The notes: generated from the letters alone by a model not told the origin. A stretch of 64,000 nt of DNA from Campanula takesimana (GCA_026119855.1 JAOWBW010000182.1:1156297-1220296), one strand, 5' to 3'. Positions 1-11,214 are shown, counted from the stretch's first letter. A program made the numbers and translations.

Positions 1-685
1 TATTAATTTTTTTTTTTGATTTTTTGAAATTAAAAGTATTTGTATGTATTCTTGCCACGAGCAAGAAATATTCAATTTTTTATTAGGCAAAAGGTATTTA
101 CATTAGCTTTACAATAATCATGTGAATAAGTATTACTCTTTTTGTCTCAAAATGAATATTTTACAAAACATCCTAAAGATCGAAAAAAGTGGCTGGTGAG
201 AATTAGTTTTACGCAAACATTTTACAGAATTAGCGGTCATATGAGGTTTAATGTGTTCAAAAACCGAAAATCCTAACAAGCACGCTCTTATGTTAAGATT
301 TCGCAAGTCCAATTTGCAAATTAAAAATTTGTTTTGTAAGCCTTTTTCAATTTAGTAATAAATGTTTTGAGATTGATAGATAAATTGGAATGAGGAGTTG
401 AAACATATGAATATTTCATTGAAAAACGTGCTACTTTGAAACGACTCAAGAAACACAAAAACATGAGGAAAACTTTTTCCTAAATCAATTTTTTGATAAT
501 TTTGTGATTTCTTAAACAAGCTGCATAGTCTTAACATAAAACATAAATGAAGATCAAATCGAATGGTTTCCACCAAAATTTTGTAGACTTTTTCTTATCT
601 TACACTAGAGTGACTATACATATGATTTTTAGCGTATTAGATAGACATATATGTATAGCATTACGACATTTTCATTTATAAGGAA

Positions 686-788
686 GTCTTGTGTGAGACG
701 GATCTCGACAAGAGAGGAAGTTGCCTACCCATAAACCATTTACTCTCTCAACGAGACCTATCTCACATGTCAGACCGTCTTACACAAG
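686..788. repeat. Short foldback with GTGTGAGACGG arms
   Basis: The arms CTTGTGTGAGACGG (686-699) and CCGTCTTACACAAG (775-788) are inverted complements with one mismatch, separated by about 75 bp. This looks like a small non-autonomous foldback element or relic inside the Helitron-like body. No target duplication was resolved. Confidence 0.45.
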
Positions 789-901
789 TTTTTGTTATTA
801 GATTGACATATATGAATATCGTTACGACCACGTCAGTTATACAGGTTAGTCAAAGAAAAAACCCGAACAACCATAATGATGGGATAAAAGTACATTTTAT
901 A

Positions 902-1158
902 CTCCCTCTGTCCCAAAAAGATAGTCCACTTTGGATTTTTAATGGTCAACACATGTGAACTTTGACTAAATATTATTATCAATCTAATCATCGCAATAAA
1001 ATTTTAAAATTTGTCATTGATAAATCACTTGATGATTAATCAATAACAAGTTTTAGAATTTCACAAGAATGATTAGATTGAAATTTATATTTAGTCAAAG
1101 TTCACTTATATTGACCATCAAAAATCAAAAGTGGACCATCTTTCTGGGACGGAGGGAG
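902..1158. mobile_element. Stowaway-type MITE (257 bp)
   Basis: The terminal inverted repeats CTCCCTCTGTCCC and GGGACGGAGGGAG match the Stowaway/Tc1-mariner plant consensus. A TA target duplication flanks both ends (900-901 and 1159-1160). The whole element folds back on itself with long subterminal complementarity and encodes nothing. Confidence 0.9.
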
Positions 1159-1242
1159 TATTTATTTAGAATATTTATTTTAAGTTATATTTTATTAATT
1201 AGTTTATTTGTGCCCGTCGAATATCGACGGGTTACTAACTAG

Positions 1243-1429
1243 TTCATAAAGAAAAGGTAGATTTATACCTGATCAGTTTTACTCAGATGTCATCTTGTAG
1301 GAGGATGTCAACATCTTGATTATTCCATTGTCTTGTTCATGCGTACTTGGTTGTCTCGACATAATAAAACTTGCTTAGTTTCCTTGCAAGACAATAACTT
1401 GTTAGAGATGGGTGTTAGCTTAGCTAACA
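1243..1429 (-). repeat. Partial 3' LTR of decayed Tat element
   Basis: Read on the minus strand, a purine tract CGGAGGGG (about 1430-1438) is followed at 1429 by TGTTAGCTAAGCTAACACCC, a TG start inside a strong palindrome (1410-1432). A TATAAATC-like box follows near 1260-1267. This is the layout of a polypurine tract and the U3 start of an LTR. The LTR is cut at 1242/1243 by the Helitron-like end. No second LTR copy was found in the window, so the full length is unknown. Confidence 0.5.
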
Positions 1430-1550
1430 CCCCTCCGATGCTTAAGTTAGTAATGGTTCAAAAAATATAGATAAATCTGAAATAACATAAAGTAAATAAA
1501 GTAAAACAAATTCGTACCTGGTATCTTGATTTAAACGAATGAACTATAAC

Positions 1551-2371
1551 TTACATAATGTATGTTTTGAGATGAATAGCGTTCCAACTTCTTGGGATCC
1601 TGACGCCAACTGGAGTAGAAAGCCAATAGGATCCTTTCCCTGCTTCTGCATCTACTAAGTATGGACCTTCCCATTTTGGAGCTAATTTCCCCGCGTTAAG
1701 TTCTCTTGTGTTCTGGAAAACTTTGCGTAATACCAAGTCACCAATTTGAAACCTCCTTACCCTGACATTCTTGTTGTATGATCGTGCAATGCTCTGTTGA
1801 TAGGCTGCCATCCTGATCCTTGCTAGGTCCCTTAGTTCTTCAATAGTATCCAAATCATGAGACAGGTGGATGTCGTTCTGTTCAGATGTCAACAACCCAT
1901 ATCTTGTTGTTGGGACGACGACTTCTGCAGGGATGACGGCTTCTGCTCTAAATACCAGGGAGTATGGTGTCTTTCCAGTTGCATTCTTTGGTGTGGTCCT
2001 GTCTGCCCATAAAATGAACGTAAATTCCTCAGCCCAGCATCCTTTTTTCTGATCTAGTCTCTTCTTTAAGTTGTTGATTATGATTTTATTGCTTGATTCT
2101 GCTTGTCCGTTGGCTTGAGGATGTACAGGCGAAGATGTCACCATCTTGACTCCCCAACTCGTAAAAAAATATGTAGTCTTCTTGCTGATGAACTGGGAAC
2201 CATTGTCACAAATTATCTCTGAAGGGATGCCAAACCTGCTGAAGATGTTCCTTTTGATGAAGGAGATGACTTCTTTGTCACGGACTTGGACGTATGCTTC
2301 TGCTTCTACCCATTTGGAAAAATAATCAGTCATAGCGAGCATGAATACCTTCCCTCCTGGTGATTTAGGCA
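1551..2371 (-). pseudogene. Tat integrase core and C-terminus (frame-shifted)
   Basis: Integrase inserts retroelement cDNA into chromosomes. The DDE triad is visible: D in MTDYFSKWVEA, D in IICDNGSQF, and E in PQANGQAESSNK. The C-terminal part ends in GDLVLRK...KWEGPY, typical of gypsy integrases, with the stop at 1551. The N-terminal zinc-binding part and the first residues of the core (WGMDIMG) are in a different frame. A frameshift near 2370 therefore separates this segment from the rest of pol. The open frame that starts at 2471 begins with out-of-frame residues, so the real domain begins near 2371. The core looks intact, but no continuous polyprotein can be made. Confidence 0.88.
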
Positions 2372-4765
2372 ACCCATGATGTCCATTCCCCACGTCATAA
2401 ATGGCCATGGGGAGAGAATAGGATGAAGCAGTTCTGCTGGTTGGTGCAAGATGTCGCCATGCTTCTGACATGAATCACACTTCCTGGCATATTCAGCAGC
2501 GTCTTGGCGCATTGTAGTCCAAAAGCAACCCATCCTTAAAGCCTTGAAGTACAAGTTTCCGCCCCCAGAATGATTGCCACAAATTCCTTCATGTAGCTCT
2601 CTAAGAACTTCTTTAGCTTTGTCTGATTCTAGACATCTTAAATATGAACCTGCAAAATATTTCTTAAATAATACATTGTCAATTAACAGATATCTTGAAT
2701 TTCTTACTCTGAATGCTCTTGAACTCTTCTGATTAGTTGGTATGGTGCCATCTTGAAGATACTTTATGATTGGAGTGGTCCAAGAAGTTTCTGTTTGACT
2801 GTCTTGATCTTCCTGGATGTCATCATCTATGCTGAAAAGCTCTAACTTTTCCAGGGCAGGGATGTTGACATGAATGATTGGAATATTTTTTTGAGAGGCA
2901 CTTTTGAAGGCTGATCCAAGGTTAGCAAGGGCATCTGCTTGAGTATTTTCCTCTCTAGGTACCTGTTCTAGGGAAAAGCTTTTGAACTTGCTTGCCAGAA
3001 TTTTTACGATTCCCAAGTATGACGTCATCTTGGCTTTCTTAGCTGTATAGGAACCATTGAAATGATTAACCAATAATAATGAATCACAGTATACCTGAAT
3101 CGCCTTGACATTGAGATCTAGAGCAACAGTTAGTCCTGCAATCAAAGCTTCGTATTCTGCTTCATTGTTGGTAGCTTTAAAATCACAGCTTATGGCCTGG
3201 GGTATGATATCCCCTTGTGGTGATTTCAGGACAATACCCAGACCTGTTCCTCTCATATTGGATGCACCATCTGTGAATAAGGTCCAATTAAGGATGTCGT
3301 CGCCTTGAAGCTGTTGGACCTTAAGTTCTACTTCAGGTTGCATGCTTGGATTGAAGTCTGCCACAAAGTCTGCAAGTGCCTGTGATTTTATTGCAGTTCG
3401 TGGCTCGTATCTGATATCATACGTGCTTAGCTGTACGGACCATTTTGCCATCCTTCCAGACATCTCTGGCCTTCTCATAACATTCTTAATTGGATAATTA
3501 GTACGAATATAGATAATATGAGTTTCAAAATAATGGCTTAATTTAATTGATGCAGTAATTAAAGCTAGAATTAACTTTTCTAGATGGGAGTACCTGGTTT
3601 CCACATCTAAAAGAGTTTTACTTACATAGTATATAGGATGTTGGTTACCATCTTGCTCACGTACAAGGACTGCACTAACTGCTGCTTCTGAAATGGCCAG
3701 GTATGCATATAACAGCTCGCCTTCTTCAGGTCTGGCCAACAATGGAGATGTTGACATGTACTGCTTTAAATCTTGAAATGCCTTCTCATGTATTTCTGTC
3801 CATTCGAATCTGCTATTCTTCTTCAAGATGTCATAGAATGGCTTGCATCTCTCTGAAGATTTTGAAATAAACCTGTTGAGGACTGCTACCTTTCCTGTCA
3901 ATATATGAACATCTTTGACATTCCGAGGTGATGTCAGGTTGATGATTGCTCTTATCTGCTCTGGACTTGCTTCAATTCCTCTTTGTGTCACCATATAACC
4001 TAGAAATTTTCCAGACCTCATACTGAAGTTACACTTTGTTGGATTCAGCTTCATGTTGAATGCATCCAGAATGTCAAGTGCTTGAGTAAGATCTCAGACA
4101 TGGTTTTCTGCATTCTTTGATTTGACTACCATATGATCGATGTAAACCTCCATGGTTTTACCTATCTGGTCTTTGAACATCATGTTGACCAGCTTCTGGT
4201 ATGTTGCACCTGCATTTCTTAGTCCAAATAGCATAGCAATATAACAATATATACTTGTGGATGTAATGAAGGCGGTGTCTTCTTGGTCAGACGGCTCCAT
4301 CTGAATCTGCTGAAACCCTGCGGATGCATCCATGAATGCCAATATCTCGTGCCCAGATGTATTGTCCACCAAGGTGTCAATGTGTGGAAGAGGAAAGGGA
4401 TCTTTAGGGCATGATTTGTTCAGGTCCGTAAACTCAACACACACTCTCCATTTGCCGTTTCTTTTCTCTACCACAACAACATTAGCCAGCCACTTTGGAT
4501 ATTCTGCTTCTCTGATCATCTTTGCTTTTAGCAATCTATTGACTTCTTCCGGGATAATCTGATTTCTTTCTTGAGTAAATTTTCTTCTTTTCTGTCGTAC
4601 CGGTTTGAAGGAAGGATCTATGTTAAGCTTGTGAGTTATGACGTCTTTACTAATCCCCGTGATGTCCTCATGTTTCCAAGCGAAGCTTTTGACCCTTTCT
4701 TTCAAGAGATTGACTAGTTCCTCTTCAAATTCTACCGGTACATCTTGACCGATTAGCAGTTTCAA
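2372..4765 (-). pseudogene. Tat pol: RT, RNase H, archaeal RNase H, integrase zinc domain
   Basis: Frame order on the minus strand is as follows. RT runs from about 4765 (RVCVEFTDLNK, DPFPLPHID, FGLRNAGATYQK). The RT active site reads VYIDHMVV where YxDD is expected, so one catalytic Asp is now His. An in-frame TGA at 4094-4096 interrupts the RT. The RT tail and Ty3 RNase H follow (LNPTKCNF, SHLEKLILAL). The archaeal-type RNase H comes next (LFTDGASNMRGTG, NNEAEYEAL, YCDSLLLVN, NTQADALANL). Last is the integrase HHCC domain (LHEGICGNHSGG, CDSCQKH). The second RNase H places it in the Tat lineage. The stop, the active-site change and the frameshift near 2370 make it non-functional. Confidence 0.9.
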
Positions 4766-5400
4766 GTCTGGATTTAAGGGATCTAAGAGTATTTCTTTTA
4801 CATCATGCTCCCTTGATTCCAGGACCTGACGTGCCTTCTTCTTTAATTGCTATGCTTGCCGAGAGGATGACGTCGCCTTCATGGATGTCATGTAACAGTC
4901 CTTTGCTGTCTGCTGGTCACTGAAAATCTTTACAACTCCCCAAGGTGTCGGCATCTTCACACACTGATGGTACGTGGATGGTACTGCCTTCATAGAGTGA
5001 ATCCAGGGCTTACCCAAGAACACATTGTAACTGGTTGCACAATCTATTACATAAAATATTTCCATGGAGTTGACGCCTTCCACGTATACTGGGAGTTTGA
5101 TCTCTCCTGCCGTGTCCTTTGTTTCACCACTGAAACCCACTAGTACTGAAGTGTTCTTGATCACCTATGTCATTGGAATATTCATATCTTTCAAGGTTGC
5201 AAGGGTGATGGGATTCACAGAGCTGCCCCCATCTACTAAAATCCTTCTGACTTTGTAGTTTGCTATCTGAAGGGCGATGACCAGTGCATCATGATGTGGA
5301 TCTAGCACGTTGTCCATGTCTTCTTCTTCGAAGGAGATGACATGTTGAGAAGTCAACTGGGAAGCCTTGTCTTTTCTTTTGGGATTTTCATCCTTGGACT
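4766..5400 (-). pseudogene. Tat aspartic protease
   Basis: A retropepsin-like segment upstream of RT in the same frame. The catalytic region is RRILVDGGSSVN (D-G-G in place of the more common D-S/T-G, as is usual in Tat proteases). The C-terminal motif is YNVFLGKPWIHSMKAVPS, with the hydrophobic-G flap-partner region. Two in-frame TAG codons (5165 and 4850) interrupt the frame before RT. The junction with gag near 5400-5479 is frame-shifted. Confidence 0.82.
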
Positions 5401-5478
5401 TGTGTGCATGCCTTTTAGCTGCAGAATAAGAAGTACCACAAATATCAGAACCGCCACTAATAAATTGGATTACCTTGG

Positions 5479-6380
5479 TTACAGGTGGAGGAGAAGGTGG
5501 TTTCTCTGGAACATGCTCTTTGTTGTCTGCCTTATTCTTCCGTGGCTAAGGTTTTCTTTGAGGTAGCCTTTTGATAGTAAGTAGCTCAGCTCTTTCCTCA
5601 AGGCGATGCAATCTTCTGTAAGGTGTCCAAAATCTTCATGGTAAGCACACCACTTAGATTTGTCCTTCCAGGTAGCTGGTTTGTCATTTTTCCTCGGCCA
5701 TCTTGCTTTGTCTCCAAGATTTCTCATTGCACACAAGATACCTGAAATATCAACAGAAAAGCAATAATCAGTAATTTTAGGACAGTCAGTATCATCCTGA
5801 TCTTCATCTTCCACAGAATGAATCTTGTTAGAATCATTTATATGGTATGGCCTAGATCTGTTATTCTGCCTCTGGTGAGACGTCTCTGTCCTTCTGTCCG
5901 GGTTCTCATATGTCGACACCTTGCCGGAATCCTTTGATTGCTGTGCTTTATCCTCTTCTAACCGAATGAATCTTGTAGCTCTATTGCCTACATCCTCCAT
6001 TCTCTTGCATGGATTCATCACTAGATCTTCATAGAATGGTGAATCTTTCTTCAAACCCATCCTGAAAGCTTTTGTTGCTGTATCCATGTCAAGATTAGGA
6101 ATCTCTAGGACTTCATTATTGAATCTATTGACATAGTCCTTCAAAGCTTCGGTTGGTTGTTGGATGATCCGGTAGAGGTCACTGGTCAGCTTCTCGAATT
6201 GACGGCTACAAGAGAACTGGTTGTTGAACATGTTGATAAGCTAGGCATACGAACCAATCGATCCTGGTGGCTGACTAATCAACCATTTCAATACTGGTCC
6301 AATCAAGGTCGAACCAAAGCCTTTACACAAACAGGCTTCTCTGTACTGAAGGGGAATACAAACAATCTCCATCATTAGAT
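5479..6380 (-). pseudogene. Tat Gag, N-terminally truncated
   Basis: Gag forms the virus-like particle. Visible parts in minus-strand order are GFGSTLIGPVLKWLISQPPGS (core capsid region), an in-frame TAG at 6241, FNNQFSCSRQFEKLTSDLY, FRMGLKKDSPFYEDLVM, and the zinc-binding motif WCAYHEDFGHLTEDC (C-x2-H-x5-H-x4-C, characteristic of Tat Gag). The residues encoded above about 6375 do not resemble Gag and belong to a repeat found elsewhere in the window, so the N-terminus has been lost by a rearrangement. Confidence 0.8.
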
Positions 6381-6433
6381 GATCCTTTAAGCTTCTTAAT
6401 ACTTTCAATCGCAATTTACTTCCCTCTTCTCTT

Positions 6434-6737
6434 TGTCCCATTTTCCAGGCTTCCATTGCTATCTCGGATTTGAAAATTCTTTCAAACACCAACATCTCAG
6501 TTTCTTGGTAAATTTCAAAGAGTTCTTTATTGTCTTCCGATTATCAGATAGAAGCTTATTTGCGACGGTCAACTGGTGTTTATCATTTGGTTCTTCATAC
6601 CATTTGTGAAAACAAATTCCCTAACTTTTATTTATTTATGCTGCACATGCATATTGTAACACATTTAATCATACTTTTCTTTTTATAAGCGAGGAATATG
6701 GGAGGTTTTGCAACTACTTGGCATTACTCTTATTACT
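6434..6737. repeat. 300-bp repeat fused to the Tat gag (four copies in window)
   Basis: This block recurs at about 34270-34577, 49010-49313 and 56340-56648. In the other three copies it is followed by a minus-strand Helitron 3' end (CTAGTGGGTAT plus hairpin). Here it ends with the first bases of that end (CTAGTGGG) and then switches to the next repeat, so most of the Helitron was deleted or never present. On the minus strand a short open stretch (EDNKELFEIYQETEMLVFER) runs into gag, but I recognise no family. Confidence 0.75.
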
Positions 6738-8195
6738 AGTGGGGAAGGGGTGGGAAGAAGTTTGAGGAAGAGGATACTTTAGTCATTTAAAGTTGCACAA
6801 TCTATTTTAAGTTTGGGATTGACGAGAATACTCTTTGAAAATGTTGCACATGTGTTTAGGTGTGTCAAAAAATTATCGAAAAGTTAGTTTACTCATCACA
6901 ATACAAAAAATTGACAAACATAGGCAACCAATTGGCAAAATTGAACAACTTTGAATAAAGAGATTATTACCACCTAGTCCAAAATCCTAACCCAAACTAC
7001 CATTTAAGACATGCAACAATCAAAACTACCTTTAATCCTACACCAAAAATAAATTGACCATAAAATCCCTCAGCCCATTTATAATATTTAAAATGCCGAA
7101 ACTACCCTAATCCTAACAAAACCCACCCCCTCGTCTCCCACACGACACACAGTCACACACTCTCTCTCTCTCTACTTTCTCTATCCCCTCCCCAACATCC
7201 GGCGACCTCTGCCCTCTGACGAACTCCGACGACCTCTCCCCTCCCCTCCCACAACTCCGGCGACCCTGGATTTTTATACTCCTAACCATGATTCGAAGTT
7301 ATCGCATACTATTCCTTTCCCTTCGCCAGATCTGTAAGTGTCGCTGTCGCCGACCAACTCTTTCTTTCTCGTCTTTAATCTGATCTCTGCCACTCTCACC
7401 TTCACTGAGATTCGGTTCTCTGAAGGCTACATCACCACCGTTGACGGTGCCGGCCAAATCAATGCCGGAATCAACAGCAAGCACATGCCTCTCTCTCCCA
7501 CGCAGTAACTTCACCACCTCCTCCTCCCAAATCCCGCGAAGAGGGCTCCTTCGACTACCACATCTGTCGCCTTTCCTTTCTCTCACCCAATCTTTCTCTC
7601 TCTCCCTCTCCACCTCCAGTTACCCCTCCCATCCCCGACCTCCGATCACCACCTCTATGGCCCTAGTCAACACCTTTGATTTTGCAACCAAAGTAACATG
7701 ATACCCCCTCCGTCTCAAAATAGATGTCGTTTTGGAGTGTTTCACACATATTAAGAAATGCCATTAATACATGTGAAGAAGTCTCAAATACCCGTAAAGT
7801 AATTCAACTATCTAGGTAATTAAATGGTTAGGTATGAGATAGTTGACTATCATTATTAAAGGTATAATTGGTATAGAACAATAAAAAAAACTTTGAAAAT
7901 AGTAAAACGACAAGTATTTTGAGACAAAATCAGACTATGAATTGAAATTATGTTCACAGTAGTCGGAAAAAGTTGAAAAAAAGTGTCGGACTTGCATGAT
8001 AAAATAAACTAGTCCGCTTACTATTCTCTATCACACTTTCTCTCTCCCACTCAACTATCGACACTCATAACTCAACAACCTTTTCACTTTTTCCTTAAAT
8101 AATGTGCCCAACCCAAAATTTGTAAGTTAAAAAGGGATGGAAGAAGTATTGTACAAATTTATGGCAGTTATTTCCTCTCTATTTACGAAGAAAAC
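6737..8195 (+). mobile_element. 1.46-kb Mutator-related repeat E, copy 1
   Basis: An inverted copy lies at 42372-43856, alignable over its whole length. From 6965 it carries TTACCACCTAGTCC, the same subterminal motif found at both ends of the Mutator-like element at 45718-48159, so it is probably a truncated member of that group. Inside are CT-rich 5'UTR-like sequence (7140-7260), a GC-richer block (7260-7640) with short open frames on both strands, and a degenerate MITE at 7702-8153. Such GC-rich blocks are typical of captured gene 5' ends, but I recognise no parent gene. Its opposite terminal repeat is not visible. Confidence 0.6.
7702..8153. mobile_element. Degenerate Stowaway-like MITE inside repeat E
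   Basis: The left end CCCCCTCCGTCTCAAAAT and the right end AGGGATGGAAGAAGTA resemble decayed Stowaway termini. An internal GTATTTTGAGACAAAAT near 7915 mirrors the left end, suggesting two overlapping MITE insertions. The inverted copy of repeat E keeps a better terminus (GAGACGGAGGGAGTA near 42870). Confidence 0.6.
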
Positions 8196-8372
8196 GTTCC
8201 TCAAGAATATCAATGAATGCTTTAGCATCAACATCCTTGGAGACACCTTTCAAAATGGTTTCCGGGCCAACAATATTCATGATCATTAGGCTCACGCGGT
8301 TGGAGTGTTTCCACTTCTCAACATTTAAGCAATGTTCTTGAGTGGTTACATTAGAGAGAGGAAGAGGAAACG
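8196..8372 (-). pseudogene. Ty1/copia Gag fragment, downstream half
   Basis: The minus-strand translation contains VEKWKHSNRVSLMIMNIVG and KAFIDILEERFLRK, which resembles the copia Gag (UBN2-type) domain. The upstream half is at 33711-33818, 25 kb away. The two halves join in frame across the AAACG target duplication of the Tekay-like nest, giving the continuous stretch DHALREPFPLPLSNV. This proves the insertion site. The fragment ends in a stop next to repeat E. Confidence 0.78.
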
Positions 8373-9583
8373 TGTCGCACCCCGACCCCTCAGGCCGGGA
8401 ACTCGCGAGCTGGACGTCGACTTACAACCATAAACTCTAAAATACTGGAGATAAAAATTCCATTTTATACCCAAAATATTTTAACACAAGGTTTGGAAAT
8501 CCAAGTTTAACAACATCATAAAACAACTAGTGTAAGCTCCACAAGCTCACACCCAAAATACAAAATATTACAAACCTTAATGACGTCATTGTTGGTACAA
8601 CTATCCCCAAGAAGGTTACACATGCAAACCGATCAATAACAACCTTCCCAAATATCTCAAACCTCTCGACGTCCTCCTCGATCCGCAAATCCTAATCCTT
8701 TCCTCCTGGGGGGTTAAGGAAAATACATTGAAAGGAAACGGGGTGAGATAAAATCTCAGTAAGTTACTAATGCAACTACATGACATGCTATTATGCAACA
8801 GGTAATAATAATAACTTCTAACAATAGAAAATCTCATATAGCACATAGCACACAACAGATAACAAATAGCAGCGGAAATGAACAATTCACATGGATACTG
8901 AGCCAAGGTTTCCCAACTGATAGAACCAAATAAAGGTCGTTGCGCAGCTTCAATAATCAACAATCAACATCGTCATAGTCGCATAAAAGCTGAAGAGAAA
9001 ACCCCCGGAACCGGAACCAATAACCAATAATAGCAAGCGAATATGACACGAAGTCATAACCCAAACCAAACAGCTAGAATGCTCACAAAGGATCTAGCTC
9101 ATATCACATCCAAGGCCAATCTGGAGGAGGGTAATAATAGGGCAAAACAATGGTCAACATCATAATGGACTTGGCTTGTGCCATCATAATGTTTCGCATC
9201 GCCCGAAACACACAAATACCAGCTGGACTTTCAAGTAAAGGCTAAGTAATAAAATACTAGCATGATAAATAACTAATGATTCTAAAGTAGGGAACCTTAT
9301 CAAGAAGTCACCAAGAAAATGAAATGAACCAACAACACACAATTAAAGTGTTCCAATAATCTCAACAATGATAACACAATTCCCATATCACATTTGATCA
9401 TAAAGGATCCAGTTAACTCAAGTACTCAACCAAAACTACTCACTCATCTCGAAGAGCTCAAGGAGAGCTTTAAAACGATAGCTTATACACCTAAAACGCA
9501 GTCCGGATGAGAGATTTATGAACTATCGAAGATTGTCAACGAAGAGTATAAGAGGGTGAAGCTCAGGACTTGTACAGCGGAGG

Positions 9584-9768
9584 GGGCGCACGCCCGCGCA
9601 GAAAGGGTGCGCGCGCCCTATAGGATCAGAAGGTTCTTGCAAAAAGGCCAGAGGAGGGTGCGCGCGCTCGCGCGAAAAGGCTGCGCACGCCCTATAGCAT
9701 CAGAAGGTTTTCTAAGTTGAACAAGGGAGGGTGCGCGCGCGCTCGCACCTAAAGGGTGCGCGCGCCCC
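9584..9768 (-). promoter_or_regulatory. Three-pair CpG palindrome array upstream of LTR TATA box
   Basis: Six CG-alternating motifs of the type GGGTGCGCGCGCCC occur near 9586, 9608, 9659, 9682, 9732 and 9757. They form three pairs, 22-23 bp within a pair (25 in the last, which has an extra GC) and about 73 bp from pair to pair. On the transcribed minus strand they lie about 100-280 bp upstream of a TATAAGC box at about 9480-9486. The same spacing, with a different core sequence, occurs in the solo LTR at 31153-31335. A promoter or silencing-related role is inferred. Confidence 0.6.
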
Positions 9769-10625
9769 CTAGGGATTTCGGCCAAACCCAGATTACTTCT
9801 GGGTTCTTCAATTCGGGCAAGAACACCAAAATTCCACCATTTTCATACCAAAACCAAAATTCTCATAATCAACTCTCAAAGTGAACCTAACAAATGAACT
9901 AGGACAACTTATGAGCTTAGAGGGGACCTAAATATCATCATTTAACAACCCCAAACCTAGATTTAAACCAACATTCAACAATCATCATTTTTAACCAAAA
10001 ATCAAAAATAAATTCCAACTAAATCCCAAACTCAATCAAACATCAAATGTATCTGTAGATACCCCGGGTGGAAAAACCGCGGCTTTAGGCTCGAGCGCGC
10101 GGGTCGTCCTAGGATGTCTAACTTGTTTTTAGAGTCGCCACCTATGTTTTGAGGAACATAAGAAAAACCTATTGATTGTAGCCTAAGTTTGATTACGAAA
10201 ACAGAGATTCTTTGTTTTGAGGTTCGGGGGTTAGGTTACGAGATGGGAAGTACCGAAACACCCATCTCGCCCAACTTAAGTTGGTCTTGCTTGATCAAAA
10301 TCTACATGAATGAAAATGTTCTTCTTCTTCTTCTTTAAGTCATAAAAAGGGGGCTTAAAATAGGATTTGGAATGTAGGAGATAACTCCTTAACCAACCTC
10401 AATGAGATGAGGTGATCATTAGAGTCATGTCCCAAAATGATTTGGGTGATTGCACATTTGATTAAAGTAAAAGAGAGAGGAGATGAAGTAGAAAAGAAAG
10501 GAAAAGATGTACTTTTACCTACAATTTGAAGAACTTCAAATGTTGCTTGATGAGATCCTTGGAGAACCTTTAGAAAGTGATTCTTTGTCTAGTTTTCGAT
10601 CCTTCAAAATGGAGGTAAAGAGAGG

Positions 10626-10633
10626 TTTTTATA
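10626..10633 (-). promoter_or_regulatory. Tat-2 LTR TATA box
   Basis: TATAAAAA on the minus strand, duplicated at about 23032-23039 in the other LTR. It lies about 380 bp into the LTR from its 5' (minus-strand) start, a plausible U3/R boundary. The CpG motif cluster begins about 120 bp upstream. Confidence 0.6.
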
Positions 10634-10752
10634 GGTGAAAGAGGGGTGTTTTTGGTGCCAAAACTCAGTCACCAAGAAATCCTTCCCGGGCAAAATCTTG
10701 TAAATTGAGCAAGGGAGGGAATCCTGGCCAGAAATCTGTAACTGACGCCCAG

Positions 10753-10821
10753 AGGCGCGCGCTTCCTGCTTTGGGGGCGGGAGGCGCGCGCGCCTGGCTC
10801 CTCCTGTCGGAGGCGCGCGAC
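10753..10821 (-). promoter_or_regulatory. CpG motif cluster with exact 29-bp spacing (3 units)
   Basis: The units AGGCGCGCGC start at 10753, 10782 and 10811, exactly 29 bp apart. The sequences between them are not similar to each other. The cluster is in U3, about 120-190 bp upstream of the TATA box. The same spacing recurs at 12561/12590, 22102/22131/22160 and 22328/22357 inside this element, and in the right LTR at about 23159-23227. Fixed spacing with variable spacers suggests a spacing constraint such as multimeric protein binding. Confidence 0.6.
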
Positions 10822-11010
10822 TCAGAGAAGGCAATTTTGACAGAATGGACTGGAAAGTCAGCCCTGTCATTCAGTTTAGTCCCTGGACTTAACGAAGTCA
10901 GTCAGGAACTTAACGGAAGTGACAGAAACTAACGAGAAACACTTAAAATGGGGAGAAACACAAAATCAAATGTGCAATCGGGGTGAGCGGTCCAAGGCGG
11001 GGTGTCTACA

Positions 11011-11030
11011 AAGCCCCTCGGCGACGTGGA
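11011..11030 (-). other. Tat-2 polypurine tract
   Basis: On the minus strand the bases directly before the 3' LTR read GCCGAGGGGCTT and then TGTAGACACC. A short purine-rich tract ending in GGGGCTT next to the LTR start is the expected plus-strand primer site for Tat-type elements. Confidence 0.55.
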
Positions 11031-11214
11031 TTGCAAAGCAAAACGCGTCGACGAAAGTTAAAAACACTCGCCGAGGACATCACCAAGAAAAGGCAAAGAC
11101 TCGATGAAAGCAGGAATTTGAAATTGCGAGAGATAGTGGTGCGCTCCCTGTGTGAGCGGCTTTTGTTGATAGAGGGGGTGGCATGATCCGTTAGGTGAAC
11201 CTGCAGGCTGAATA

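Larger units (their letters stand above)
1..1242 (+). mobile_element. Helitron-like element, 3' terminal part
   Basis: The right end has the standard Helitron 3' architecture. An 8-bp perfect stem at 1213-1220 and 1224-1231 (CCCGTCGA / TCGACGGG, 3-nt loop) is followed 7 nt later by CTAG at 1239-1242 and then a T at 1243. The 5' TC end was not found and probably lies outside the window. No RepHel ORF is visible, so the visible part is non-autonomous. It abuts an LTR of a Tat element, so it probably inserted there. The body at 1-685 is AT-rich without recognisable genes. A Stowaway MITE lies 81 bp inside the end. Confidence 0.55.
1243..6380 (-). mobile_element. Decayed Ty3/gypsy element, Tat lineage
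   Basis: In minus-strand order there is a gag domain, a gag zinc-binding motif, protease, reverse transcriptase, Ty3 RNase H, a second archaeal-type RNase H, and integrase. The dual RNase H with this order is diagnostic of the Tat (Ogre/Retand-type) lineage. Visible lesions are in-frame stops near 6241, 5165, 4850 and 4094, frameshifts near 5400 and 2370, and a replaced RT catalytic residue. The 5' end (LTR, primer site, start of gag) is missing. Gag sequence stops being recognisable above about 6375, where a different repeat is fused. The element is dead. Confidence 0.9.
10054..11010 (-). repeat. Tat-2 3' LTR
   Basis: This 957-bp copy matches 22460-23416 with about three substitutions (for example near 10369, 10758 and 10992). 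The short inverted ends are TGTAGATACCCC and GGGGTGTCTACA. On the minus strand the U3 contains the CpG motif cluster (10753-10821) and a TATA box (10626-10633). Open frames seen in this LTR on both strands recur identically in the other LTR and are not considered genes. Confidence 0.96.

Noticed and set aside
10604..10932. 88- and 75-codon open frames in the Tat-2 LTR, repeated at 23010-23338
   Set aside because: Identical because the LTRs are identical; they cross the TATA box and CpG cluster and show no domain.
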